Positions 52,110-60,826 of a stretch of DNA of 64,000 nucleotides are shown here, piece after piece. Source of the DNA: Bacteroidetes bacterium UBA2364 (lineage in GTDB: Bacteria > Bacteroidota > Rhodothermia > Rhodothermales > UBA2364). The stretch covers positions 1 to 64,000 of the forward strand of contig DDTM01000118.1 of the NCBI GenBank assembly GCA_002344075.1. Reading direction: 5' to 3'. The notes under the pieces were generated by a model, which had not been told where the DNA came from, did not search any database, and saw only the letters and a list, made by a program, of their open reading frames with translations. Made by a program: the position numbers and the translations under genes. The number at the start of each line of letters is the position of its first letter. The first letter of the stretch is position 1.

Positions 52110-55100
52110 GTGGATAATTTAGGCTATAATACCGGGTATATCGAGGAGCTTTACAGCCAATACCTCCAGAACCCGCAATCCGTTAGTGGCGTTTGGCAGG
52201 AGTTTTTCAAAGACTACCGCCCCGAAGCTGCTACGCAAGCCAGTGCACAGTCCCGTGCTGCATACGAGACCGCAGTGGCCACACAGGAACAAAAAAAGGA
52301 GCAAACTCCGCAGGTTCTACCACCACCCGCACCGAAACAGACGGGGCGAAGCATTAACTACCCGCCAGTGCCACCGCAAAGCGAGACGGTTTGGTTAAAA
52401 GGGGCGCCAGCCCGACTTGCTACGAACATGGAAGACAGTTTGTCGGTCCCAACGGCAACGTCGTTTTTTACGGTTCCGGTAAAGTTAATGGCAGAAAACC
52501 GACGCTTAGTCAATGAGTTTCAACGGACCAGAGGCGGTGCAAAGATTTCTTTTACGCACATTATTGCCTTTGCAATGGTGCAGGCATTAAAAAAATATCC
52601 GAACCTATATACGGCCTATCGCTTCGAAGGGGAAAAACCTTGGCATGTTAAGCCTGGTGGCATTAATTTAGGTATTGCCGTTAGCACCACCAATAAAGAT
52701 GGCAGTTCTGCATTGGTCGTTCCGAACATCAAAAATGCCAACGAGAAAAACTTTGCCGCATTTGTGGGTTCGTTTGATGATCTGACCAAACGGGCACGCC
52801 TCGGCAAATTGACGCCCGAAGACTTTGCCGGCACGACGGCTTCACTCACCAATCCCGGCATGATCGGCACCTTCGCATCGGTTCCACGACTGATGGTAGG
52901 ACAAGGGTTAATTGTGGCCACGGGTGCAATCACATACCCGCCCGAATACCTTGCCTTGCCTCCGGATGAACTAAGTCGGATGGGTATCTCCCAGGTGATG
53001 GGTCTTACGTCCACATATGACCACCGCATTATTCAGGGGGCGGAAAGTGGTGCATTCTTGGCATACATCGGCAAACTATTATTGGGTGGTGAACAATTCT
53101 ACCACCAAATTTTCCGAGACCTGGGTCTTGCCCAGCCTCCATTTTCCATAGCCATGGATTCTACGCCGGGGATTGGTCGTGGAACCTATAATTCTGAGCA
53201 AGAACTCATTCGTAAACAAGGCAGGGTGATTCAACTGATCCGTGCTTACCGTTGGCGCGGCCACCGCTTGGCAGACATTAATCCTCTGGGTTATGACCCT
53301 CCCTATATCCCAGACTTGGATCAGGCGGAATATGGCTTGTCTATCTGGGATTTAGACCGTGCATTTTTCTCTGACGGTTTGGGCGGGAAAGACGAAATGT
53401 TACTGCGCGATATCCTCGACACACTTTGGGAAACGTACACCCGTAAAGTGGGTGCCGAGTTTATGCACATTGCAGATCCGGTAGAGAAAAAGTGGCTGCA
53501 AGACCGTATTGAATCGCATCGGATGCAAGACCCACTTAGTAATGCCCAAAAAGTACGGATTTTGGATAGGCTCAATGCTGCCGAAGCCCTCGAAAACTTT
53601 ATCCACACCAAATACATCGGTCATAAACGTTTTTCATTAGAAGGCGGCGAGACCATGATCCCGATTTTGGATCGCATTTTGTGCGATGCCGCCGACCAAG
53701 AGGTAAAAGAAGTGGTGATTGGCATGCCCCACCGCGGACGATTGAATGTACTGACCAATATTCTCAACAAGCCCTATGAGCGCCTCTTCCGCGAATTTTC
53801 GGGTATGATAGATCCGGATACCATGCATGGTTCCGGTGATGTGAAGTACCACTTGGGTACTTCCGGTACGTTTGTGGCGCCCACAGGTTCGGAGGTGAAC
53901 GTGCGCTTGTGTGCCAATCCAAGCCACCTTGAGGCAGTAGGTCCGGTTGTGGAAGGCATGTCACGGGCCATCCAAGAAATGTACTGGGTCGAAGAACATA
54001 ACAGTAATGTGAATTTTGACCGCGTATTGCCTATTATTATACATGGAGATGCGGCCTTTGCAGGACAAGGTGTCGTCGCTGAGACCTTACAGATGAGCCA
54101 GTTGACGGGTTACCGGACGGGCGGTACCATTCATATCATCGTAAATAACCAAATTGGATTTACCACCAATCCGGAAGACGCCCGTTCCAGCCAGTATGCT
54201 TCGGATATGGCCCTCATGATTCAAGCCCCGGTGTTGCGGGTAAATGGGGACGATCCGGAAGCCTGTGTGCGGGCAGCCCGGCTTGCCATGGATTATCGGC
54301 AGGTTTTCAATAAAGACATCGTGATAGATATGGTTTGTTATCGCAAATACGGCCATAACGAAGGAGATGATCCGAGCTACACACAGCCGCTCATGTATGA
54401 ACAAATTAAACGGAAACGCTCTGTCCGGAATTTATATCTCGAATTGTTAGTGCGTCGTGGAGACTTGACCATTGAGCAAGCCGAAGCAGCGATGAATGCG
54501 TTTCAGGCAACCCTTCATTCTGCTTTCGACCGTACCAAAGAGTTGGCTGCTTCCGATGAAAAACCCAAGGCCAAACCCAAATACCAGTTCCGTTATCCAA
54601 CGGCAATCGGTCGTGATAAAGTGGATTTGGTTGTTAAAGCACTATCAGAATGGCCGTCTGATTTTAATGTACACCCCAAACTGAAGAATCAGTTCTTAAA
54701 GCGGGAAAAAATGTACCGCGAAAATGGTTCTATAGACTGGGCGCTGGGTGAAGCCATTGCTTTTGGGAGCCTCTTGCTCGAAGGCCACAAAGTTCGGATT
54801 AGTGGAGAGGACTCACAACGTGGTACATTTAGCCATCGACACTCGGTCTTGCACGATATGGCAAACAAAGGTGTATATGTGCCGCTCAACCATCTGGCAG
54901 AAGAACAAGCACCTTATGCAGCTTTCGACTCTTTCCTTTCGGAATATGCGGTTCTGGGATTTGACTACGGGTTTTCGGTGGCTGATCCTTCTGCACTGAC
55001 CATTTGGGAAGCGCAATTTGGTGATTTCTTTAATGGTGCACAAATAATTTTTGATCAGTTTATTGCGGCTGCCGAAGCCAAATGGAACCAGCACTCTGGC

Positions 55101-55778
55101 CTCGTTTGCCTACTTCCACATGGCTACGAAGGCCAAGGCCCCGAACACTCATCTGCCCGTTTGGAGCGCTTTTTACAGGCTTGCGCCGAAGAAAACATCC
55201 AAGTGTGCAATTTTAGTACGCCAGCAAATTATTTCCATGCACTCCGCCGTCAGGCTAAAATGGAGGTAAAGAAACCGCTGATTGTGATGTCGCCGAAAAG
55301 CTTGCTACGCCACAAACACGTGGTGTCTAAACCCGAAGACTTCACGGAAGGCGAATTCCAACCGCTCATCCCGGCAATTTCCGATCCTGCCCGAATCGAA
55401 AGACTCGTTTTCTGTAGCGGCAAGGTCTATTTTGACCTACTGGAGCGCATCGAGTCCGAAGGGGGGACACTCCAAGGGGCGAGTGTTGCACTTGCTCGGC
55501 TGGAACAATTTTATCCATTCCCAGAAGAGGACGTGCTTGCGGAGATAAAGCGATATAGTCGGGCAAAAGACATACTCTGGGTACAGGAAGAACCTGAAAA
55601 TATGGGTGCATGGCGGTTTGTTCAACCCTACTTGAATGCCCTGATTGCTAAAGGGAATAAAAAAGCGAAGGCTGTTCGATATGTCGGACGTAACGCCTCT
55701 GCCAGTACTGCGGCAGGTCTTGCACAGGTACATGCACGCGAACAAAATGAAATTCTAACAGGAACCTTGGCCTTCTAA
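52110..55778 (+). CDS. Fused 2-oxoglutarate dehydrogenase E2-catalytic/E1 protein (Kgd/OdhA type)
   Basis: 1222 residues joining two TCA-cycle activities. Residues 1-35 (YIEELYSQYLQNPQSVSGVW) match the E1o N-terminal peptide. A Pro/Gln-rich linker leads to an E2 acyltransferase catalytic domain (about 105-335) with TSTYDHRIIQGAESGAFL near 302. From about 400 the thiamine-diphosphate E1 follows: MPHRGRLNVLTNILNKPYER, IHGDAAFAGQGVVAETLQMS and TIHIIVNNQIGFTT. No lipoyl domain is present. The start is the GTG at 52110. This architecture is known from mycobacterial Kgd and corynebacterial OdhA; finding it beside Bacteroidota-type genes is notable. It would convert 2-oxoglutarate toward succinyl-CoA with a lipoyl partner encoded elsewhere. 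Confidence 0.92.
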   Translation: MDNLGYNTGYIEELYSQYLQNPQSVSGVWQEFFKDYRPEAATQASAQSRAAYETAVATQEQKKEQTPQVLPPPAPKQTGRSINYPPVPPQSETVWLKGAPARLATNMEDSLSVPTATSFFTVPVKLMAENRRLVNEFQRTRGGAKISFTHIIAFAMVQALKKYPNLYTAYRFEGEKPWHVKPGGINLGIAVSTTNKDGSSALVVPNIKNANEKNFAAFVGSFDDLTKRARLGKLTPEDFAGTTASLTNPGMIGTFASVPRLMVGQGLIVATGAITYPPEYLALPPDELSRMGISQVMGLTSTYDHRIIQGAESGAFLAYIGKLLLGGEQFYHQIFRDLGLAQPPFSIAMDSTPGIGRGTYNSEQELIRKQGRVIQLIRAYRWRGHRLADINPLGYDPPYIPDLDQAEYGLSIWDLDRAFFSDGLGGKDEMLLRDILDTLWETYTRKVGAEFMHIADPVEKKWLQDRIESHRMQDPLSNAQKVRILDRLNAAEALENFIHTKYIGHKRFSLEGGETMIPILDRILCDAADQEVKEVVIGMPHRGRLNVLTNILNKPYERLFREFSGMIDPDTMHGSGDVKYHLGTSGTFVAPTGSEVNVRLCANPSHLEAVGPVVEGMSRAIQEMYWVEEHNSNVNFDRVLPIIIHGDAAFAGQGVVAETLQMSQLTGYRTGGTIHIIVNNQIGFTTNPEDARSSQYASDMALMIQAPVLRVNGDDPEACVRAARLAMDYRQVFNKDIVIDMVCYRKYGHNEGDDPSYTQPLMYEQIKRKRSVRNLYLELLVRRGDLTIEQAEAAMNAFQATLHSAFDRTKELAASDEKPKAKPKYQFRYPTAIGRDKVDLVVKALSEWPSDFNVHPKLKNQFLKREKMYRENGSIDWALGEAIAFGSLLLEGHKVRISGEDSQRGTFSHRHSVLHDMANKGVYVPLNHLAEEQAPYAAFDSFLSEYAVLGFDYGFSVADPSALTIWEAQFGDFFNGAQIIFDQFIAAAEAKWNQHSGLVCLLPHGYEGQGPEHSSARLERFLQACAEENIQVCNFSTPANYFHALRRQAKMEVKKPLIVMSPKSLLRHKHVVSKPEDFTEGEFQPLIPAISDPARIERLVFCSGKVYFDLLERIESEGGTLQGASVALARLEQFYPFPEEDVLAEIKRYSRAKDILWVQEEPENMGAWRFVQPYLNALIAKGNKKAKAVRYVGRNASASTAAGLAQVHAREQNEILTGTLAF

Positions 55779-55803
55779 GTAGTCACTCAAAGTTACGTAT
55801 CTA

Positions 55804-55834
55804 AGCCGTCGGAGGGTATCTCTGACGGCTTTTG
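55804..55834 (+). terminator. Rho-independent terminator after the 2-oxoglutarate dehydrogenase gene
   Basis: AGCCGTC (55804-55810) pairs with GACGGCT (55824-55830), followed by TTTG, 25 bp after the stop codon. The remaining gap up to 56079 shows no gene. Confidence 0.75.
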
Positions 55835-56079
55835 CTTTGGCCTAATGGCTTTCCGATCATTCGGTAATACATATTGCAGCCGCTTGTTCTGTCTTTTAAA
55901 TGGCCACTTCCCTAAAGACTCTGGCATGAATGTGTAATTTTTTGGAATCGGTGCGAAATGTATGTGTAAACAAAGCAACGCCAGAAACCCTTTTTCTTTC
56001 TATTGGTATTTACTTAACAAAAAAACCCTGTTCTTATGGGGGCACCCAAACACTTCGATCCACACAAATAATTTTTACC

Positions 56080-56688
56080 ATGAAAAAACTTTATTGGGGC
56101 GTTATAGCCCTCCTTTTCCTCCTAACACCTGCTGCAAATGCCCAATTTGGCATTGAGGGCGGGCTTACTTTTAACCAACTCTCGGAAGCAAAAATCAACA
56201 ATGTGACCAAGTCTTTTGAGAGTGCACAAGGCAAGCACCTGGGCATTTTTTATGGAATGGGCCGTAATGTAGGCTTACGTATCGGTCTTCGATATTCAGA
56301 TGCCGAAGGTTTGTACAAAGGACTTTCTTCCGGAAATACAGATGGTTTCAAAGCCAGTTTTGTAGAAATGCCCGTTGATCTTCGGCTGCGGGTAAATACG
56401 CCATTACTCAAACCCTATTTGGTGGCTGGTCCTCTGCTTCGTGTAGCGGCTGGCTCCGATAACGAGGAATTTAAGGAAGCGGTTAAGTCTCTTAACGTTG
56501 CAGCCAGTGTTGGAGGAGGCGTAGAGTTGCGACTTGGAGGACTTAGCCTATATCCCGAAATCAACTACACCATTGGCGTTTCTTCGTTTTTAAAAACGGG
56601 CGCAACCATCGGTGGCGTCTCGGTAAACGCAGCGGACGACAGCCAACTCAATCAGTTCATAGTTAAATTGGGCATTGGTTTTCACTAA
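56080..56688 (+). CDS. Outer-membrane beta-barrel protein
   Basis: 202 residues. The start at MKKLYWGVIALLF (56080) gives a signal peptide with cleavage near ANAQ; the frame is open back to 55930, but those 50 residues are not barrel-like. The mature part shows repeated amphipathic beta strands (VEMPVDLRLRVNTPLLKPYL; VAASVGGGVELRLGGLSLYP) and ends in VKLGIGFH, an eight-stranded-barrel or PorT-like pattern. The family is uncertain. It is convergent with the TMEM220-like gene. Confidence 0.75.
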   Translation: MKKLYWGVIALLFLLTPAANAQFGIEGGLTFNQLSEAKINNVTKSFESAQGKHLGIFYGMGRNVGLRIGLRYSDAEGLYKGLSSGNTDGFKASFVEMPVDLRLRVNTPLLKPYLVAGPLLRVAAGSDNEEFKEAVKSLNVAASVGGGVELRLGGLSLYPEINYTIGVSSFLKTGATIGGVSVNAADDSQLNQFIVKLGIGFH

Positions 56689-56712
56689 GCTGACCTGCTC
56701 ATAGATAACTTT

Positions 56713-56740
56713 AAAAGCCCTTGGTCTTCCGAGGGCTTTT
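56713..56740. terminator. Bidirectional terminator
   Basis: AAAAGCCCTTGG (56713-56724) pairs with CCGAGGGCTTTT (56729-56740) around a 4-nt loop, with T-runs on both strands, between convergent genes. Confidence 0.85.
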
Positions 56741-56741
56741 T

Positions 56742-57128
56742 TTAGCTGGATTTGAATTTCGAGATGGCCCACGATAATACCATCATCCAGAAAGAAATAA
56801 TGACCAGCCCACCAACTTCTCTTTCCACTTCGATAATTGGGTCGGTCATTTTCCAAGATTCAAACATGCGACCCCAGTCTGTCTTTCCGAAAAAAGTTGG
56901 GGCGATGTCTGTAGCCCATAAAGCCGCAATCCCAACCAAAATCAACGGCATCCACCACGCTAAATAGCCACGCCCGCCTTGGATACAAACCGCTGCTGCC
57001 ACCAAATAAATGGCCGCCCAACCGATAGGGTCGGGGTCATTATATTGTAAAATGGCGGATAGGAAAAATACGAGTACAAAAACCATATTCGCAATATGCA
57101 GGTTTTTAGGAAAGATAGTGCTGAACAT
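56742..57128 (-). CDS. TMEM220-like membrane protein
   Basis: 128 residues with four hydrophobic stretches (around 14-30, 38-50, 58-70 and 106-122). The segment LSAILQYNDPDPIGWAAIYL closely follows the TMEM220 family signature (LQxNDPD-x-W-x-xY). Family members are small inner-membrane proteins of unknown role. The gene is monocistronic on the minus strand and ends at a bidirectional hairpin. Confidence 0.75.
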   Translation of the reverse strand: MFSTIFPKNLHIANMVFVLVFFLSAILQYNDPDPIGWAAIYLVAAAVCIQGGRGYLAWWMPLILVGIAALWATDIAPTFFGKTDWGRMFESWKMTDPIIEVEREVGGLVIISFWMMVLSWAISKFKSS

Positions 57129-57163
57129 CGCGAGAAGGTATTAATGGTGAACGAGGAAGAGCC

Positions 57164-57260
57164 GTTAAAATAAGAAAAGGGCCTCTGGTCTGCAACAGAG
57201 GCCCACGTCATTCAAGGTCTGTTCGACACCACCGCCTTCGTCGAATCAGACACACTATGA
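57164..57260 (-). ncRNA. Candidate small structured RNA ending in a terminator
   Basis: On the minus strand a hairpin GTCTG-A-TTCGAC/GTCGAACAGAC (57251-57240 with 57227-57217, one bulged A) is followed by GGGCCTCTG/CAGAGGCCC (57204-57196 with 57187-57179) and a T-rich tail. No minus-strand CDS ends here, so the tandem hairpins could close a small RNA transcript. The 5' end is not defined. The rest of the gap, 57261-57548, contains no supported gene. Confidence 0.4.
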
Positions 57261-57548
57261 TGTGACTTCGTTTTGATGCTTATAAAGGCATAAAGCGTTT
57301 AACGTAGCATCTGTAATGAAGTAAAAAACAATGCACCAGGTGCCGTACACATCACTTCAAGTTGTTGAAATGGATTGATCTGCGTTTTGATTGTAAAAGA
57401 GCTTCAACAAGAATCCCTTATCAGTGACAATTGCGGCCAAAAGACCTGAAGGAATATGAATCTTCTTTGCAGTATTGAAATTGGATGTTTTTTTTTGTTT
57501 ATTGCAGGGCTTAAATAAACAATTTTAACATTAAAAACCTAAAAAACC

Positions 57549-57749
57549 TTGGTAGGGATCAAAATTCGGGAAAACGAGTCTATAGACCGTGCCCTTCGCC
57601 GCTTCAAACGCACCATCAACCGTAGCAAAGTGCTTCGCATTTATCGTGAAACACTTGCCTATACAAAGCCTTCCGAAACAAATCGTTTAGCCCGCCAAAA
57701 GTCTGACCGAGTAGCCCGGAAGAACAGCCGCGAAGAATTTGAATTTTAG
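57549..57749 (+). CDS. rpsU: 30S ribosomal protein S21
   Basis: 66-residue bS21, which binds near the 3' end of 16S rRNA. The sequence starts VGIKIRENESIDRALRRFKR and is highly basic, as expected (bS21 has N-E-S-x-x-x-A-L-x-R-F-K). The start is an unusual TTG at 57549; no ATG or GTG gives the conserved N-terminus. No Shine-Dalgarno is seen before it (context AACCTAAAAAACC). A terminator follows. Confidence 0.9.
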   Translation: MVGIKIRENESIDRALRRFKRTINRSKVLRIYRETLAYTKPSETNRLARQKSDRVARKNSREEFEF

Positions 57750-57803
57750 TATCTCTGCTTTGCATATACTGATTTTATCAGAAAATGCTTTGTTGTTTGA
57801 CCT

Positions 57804-57833
57804 AAGGCAATCTATTTGATTGCCTTTTTTTAT
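57804..57833 (+). terminator. Rho-independent terminator after rpsU
   Basis: AAGGCAATC (57804-57812) pairs with GATTGCCTT (57818-57826) around a 5-nt loop, then a T-run. Confidence 0.9.
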
Positions 57834-57885
57834 AACGCTATCTGCTGTACCAGGAAAGTGGGTTATCGAGAAATTTAAAACAATC

Positions 57886-57911
57886 ATATATTATGCAAAT
57901 ACATAATATAT
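57886..57911. promoter_or_regulatory. Palindrome upstream of the SNF2 operon
   Basis: A perfect 10-bp inverted repeat, ATATATTATG (57886-57895) and CATAATATAT (57902-57911), with a 6-nt centre, lies 67 bp before the SNF2 start. It has no T-run, so a regulator-binding site is more likely than a terminator. Confidence 0.45.
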
Positions 57912-57977
57912 AAAATCATTTTTAATAGATTTAAATATCATACATACGATTACCACCTTATATTAATCCACCTCTAA

Positions 57978-60815
57978 ATGAACATTGATGATTTATTCCA
58001 AAGACTAAAAGCCTCCAATCGCACCTCACACTCCAGCAAGGTATTGCTTTCGCCTTTGTGGTTTCGTCTGGATGTTTCACCAGAGTATGGCGGGCAGTTG
58101 ATCATTTTGGGACCGGATAAAAAACCCATTTCGTTCTTACCAGACTATCTGGGATATGAAGGGGAAACACGGCAAGTGCTCAAAACATTGTCTTATGCGT
58201 TTGATAAGAAGTCCTATAAAAATGATTGGGGGGAAGTTTGGGGGGGTGTGAAAGTAGCAGAAGCGAGTACCTCTTATGCGATAAATGAAGTACCACTCGT
58301 TCTGGAATACTTGCGCCATTCGTCGTTTTTTATAACCGAAACTGGGGTGGCGGTCAAATATGCTTCGGAAAAGGCGAAATTAGAAATACACCTGTTAGAA
58401 TCTGGTGAAATAGATACTTGGAAGACGAAACTCCTGCTTCGAAAAGGCGAAAAAGTGCTTTCTTCACCCTTGTTAGTGGCAGATGGCTGGGCTTTGGTAC
58501 GAAACCGTCTTTACGAAATACCACAGATGGGGCCGGTGTGGAATCAAGTCCAACACATGGAGGCTACTTTAGGGACAAAAGACATTCATCCGTTCTTATG
58601 TATCCTGTTTTCCTTGTCTCAGCATATTTCATTGGTCTGGCAGCAATATGAAACGGTTTGGGACAAATTACTAAAAGTTCCGGTGGGCTTGTTCTTTGAT
58701 AAAGTAGATGCGTTTGATGCCCTCTATCTCCGCGTGGCTTCGGCTATTCCGGGGGAGCTATTGCCACCTGCCGTAGCGCCTTTAGTTAGTGTTTCCGTCA
58801 AAATTGATGATCTTGAAAGCCGGATTGTGGTGCGTCCAATTCAGACGGTACCGCTTGGAGAGGTATTTAAGGTTTTGGAAGGGTTACTTGGAAAACTCCA
58901 ACGGTCTTTAAGCAAAGCAGGGAAACAAGATTGTGGATTTATTCGGGAAAGAGATACGTTGCTGATAGAAAAGGAGTTGGCACAGGAATTTGTTTATAAA
59001 CACCTTTACGGATTGGTGCAAAAGTATCCTGTATTTGGTGCAGAAAAGCTAAGGTCTTATCGGATCCGTTTTGTTACACCCAACTTGGATATGCGCTTAG
59101 ACAGTGGGATTGATTTTCTCGCCGGAGAAGTTTCGCTTACTTTGGAAGGTGAGCGGTTTTCGTTGTTCGATGTTTTGACGGATGTGCACAATGCGGGGTA
59201 CGTACAGTTGGGTGATGGCTCACAAGCGCTGATTAATGAGGCTTATATTCGTAAATTAAAGCGGATTTTTTCCAATATAAATCGCGAAGGTGCACGGATT
59301 TCGTTCTTCGACCTGCCCATTGCAGCTTCGATCATCGAGCAACAAATAGAGGATGCAACGCCATTGCCAGAGGTATGGTCGGTGTATGAAGGATTTAACC
59401 ATGTTCAAGACCGGGATATCTCTCTCAATCAGTTTCAGGGCCGTTTACGCCCATATCAGGAATATGGTGTACAATGGATGGATTACCTCCGCGAACATGG
59501 TTTAGGAGGCTGCTTGGCAGATGATATGGGACTTGGGAAAACGGCTCAGACTATTGCCCTTTTGAGTATGATATATCCGGCAGAACACAAGCCTTCGCTG
59601 GTGATAATGCCCACAAGTTTGTTGTTCAACTGGGAGTCTGAACTGACAAAGTTTAACCCCAGCCTACGATTTTACACCTATTATCGCCAAAATCGAGATT
59701 TAGATAAAGCTTGCAAGCACCAATTAATCCTAACAACCTATGGCATGTTACGGGTTGATATAGAGGCGTTTAAAGACCGAAATTTTCATTATGTGGTGCT
59801 CGATGAGTCTCAGAATATCAAAAACTTGGAGGCCCAGGCGACCAAAGCTGCATTGATGGTTAAAGCCGACGTACGCCTCGCCCTTTCTGGTACGCCGATC
59901 GAAAATAATTTAGGTGAGTTGTATTCTTTGTTTCGTTTCTTAAACCCTTCGATGCTACGAAGTGAGAAAGACTTTTCCGAGCGTTATGCGATCCCTATCC
60001 AAAAAAACCAAGACGAAGAGGCCGCGCACGAACTAAGGAGGAAAATATATCCCTTTATCCTCCGACGGTTAAAACGTGAGGTAGCCAAAGAACTGCCAGA
60101 CCGCGTAGATCGGACACTTTGGGTGGAAATGAGCGACGTTCAACGGGCTTTCTATGAGCGCCGTCGCCGGTTTTATGTCGAGGCCATCCAAAATCAGGTT
60201 GACAAAGACGGAATCGCCAAAACACAGTTCTTTATTTTTCAGGCATTGAATGAACTTCGTCAGATTGCAAGTATTCCCGAAGCCAAAAGTGATGGCCACA
60301 TTCGATCACCCAAACGCAGTGTTTTGATGGAGCAATTGACAGAAGCGGCATTGAACGGACACAAGTCTCTGGTGTTTACTCATTATCTGGCGGGTGTGGA
60401 AGCCATTGGGAATGATTTAGAACAGGCGGGGATTCCTTATGTGAGCATGACTGGCGCCACTTCCAACCGTCAAGAATTGGTGCAGCGGTTTCAGGAAGAT
60501 CCCGAAACCAAGGTTTTTGTCATGACCCTAAAAACGGGGGGGACAGGTCTTAACCTGACTGCTGCCGACCACGTATTCATTTTTGACCCGTGGTGGAATA
60601 CCGCTGCCGAACAACAAGCCATAGACCGAACACACCGCATCGGGCAGGATAAAACGGTATTTAGCCACAAACTCATTACCAAGGGAAGCATAGAGGAAAA
60701 AATTGTTCAGCTTCAACTACAGAAACAAGCCTTGGTAGAAGCCATTATTAGTTCTGACGAAGGGATGCTTAAGTCTCTCTCCGAGTACGATATTATGTAT
60801 ATATTTGGGAATTAA
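57978..60815 (+). CDS. SNF2/DEAD-like ATPase (SWI2/SNF2 family)
   Basis: 945-residue SNF2-type DNA translocase. Residues 1-470 form an N-terminal region with no clear domain. The ATPase follows: RPYQEYGVQWMDYLREHGLG, motif I DDMGLGKTAQT (around residue 516), motif II VVLDESQNIKN (DESQ in place of DEAH, around 607), LALSGTPIENNLGELYSLFR, and motif VI QQAIDRTHRIGQDKTV near the end. No SWIM zinc finger is visible. The gene is followed after 11 bp by an AT-hook protein, so they are likely translated together. Remodelling or displacing proteins from DNA is inferred. Confidence 0.92.
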   Translation: MNIDDLFQRLKASNRTSHSSKVLLSPLWFRLDVSPEYGGQLIILGPDKKPISFLPDYLGYEGETRQVLKTLSYAFDKKSYKNDWGEVWGGVKVAEASTSYAINEVPLVLEYLRHSSFFITETGVAVKYASEKAKLEIHLLESGEIDTWKTKLLLRKGEKVLSSPLLVADGWALVRNRLYEIPQMGPVWNQVQHMEATLGTKDIHPFLCILFSLSQHISLVWQQYETVWDKLLKVPVGLFFDKVDAFDALYLRVASAIPGELLPPAVAPLVSVSVKIDDLESRIVVRPIQTVPLGEVFKVLEGLLGKLQRSLSKAGKQDCGFIRERDTLLIEKELAQEFVYKHLYGLVQKYPVFGAEKLRSYRIRFVTPNLDMRLDSGIDFLAGEVSLTLEGERFSLFDVLTDVHNAGYVQLGDGSQALINEAYIRKLKRIFSNINREGARISFFDLPIAASIIEQQIEDATPLPEVWSVYEGFNHVQDRDISLNQFQGRLRPYQEYGVQWMDYLREHGLGGCLADDMGLGKTAQTIALLSMIYPAEHKPSLVIMPTSLLFNWESELTKFNPSLRFYTYYRQNRDLDKACKHQLILTTYGMLRVDIEAFKDRNFHYVVLDESQNIKNLEAQATKAALMVKADVRLALSGTPIENNLGELYSLFRFLNPSMLRSEKDFSERYAIPIQKNQDEEAAHELRRKIYPFILRRLKREVAKELPDRVDRTLWVEMSDVQRAFYERRRRFYVEAIQNQVDKDGIAKTQFFIFQALNELRQIASIPEAKSDGHIRSPKRSVLMEQLTEAALNGHKSLVFTHYLAGVEAIGNDLEQAGIPYVSMTGATSNRQELVQRFQEDPETKVFVMTLKTGGTGLNLTAADHVFIFDPWWNTAAEQQAIDRTHRIGQDKTVFSHKLITKGSIEEKIVQLQLQKQALVEAIISSDEGMLKSLSEYDIMYIFGN

Positions 60816-60826
60816 CAGGACAAAAG

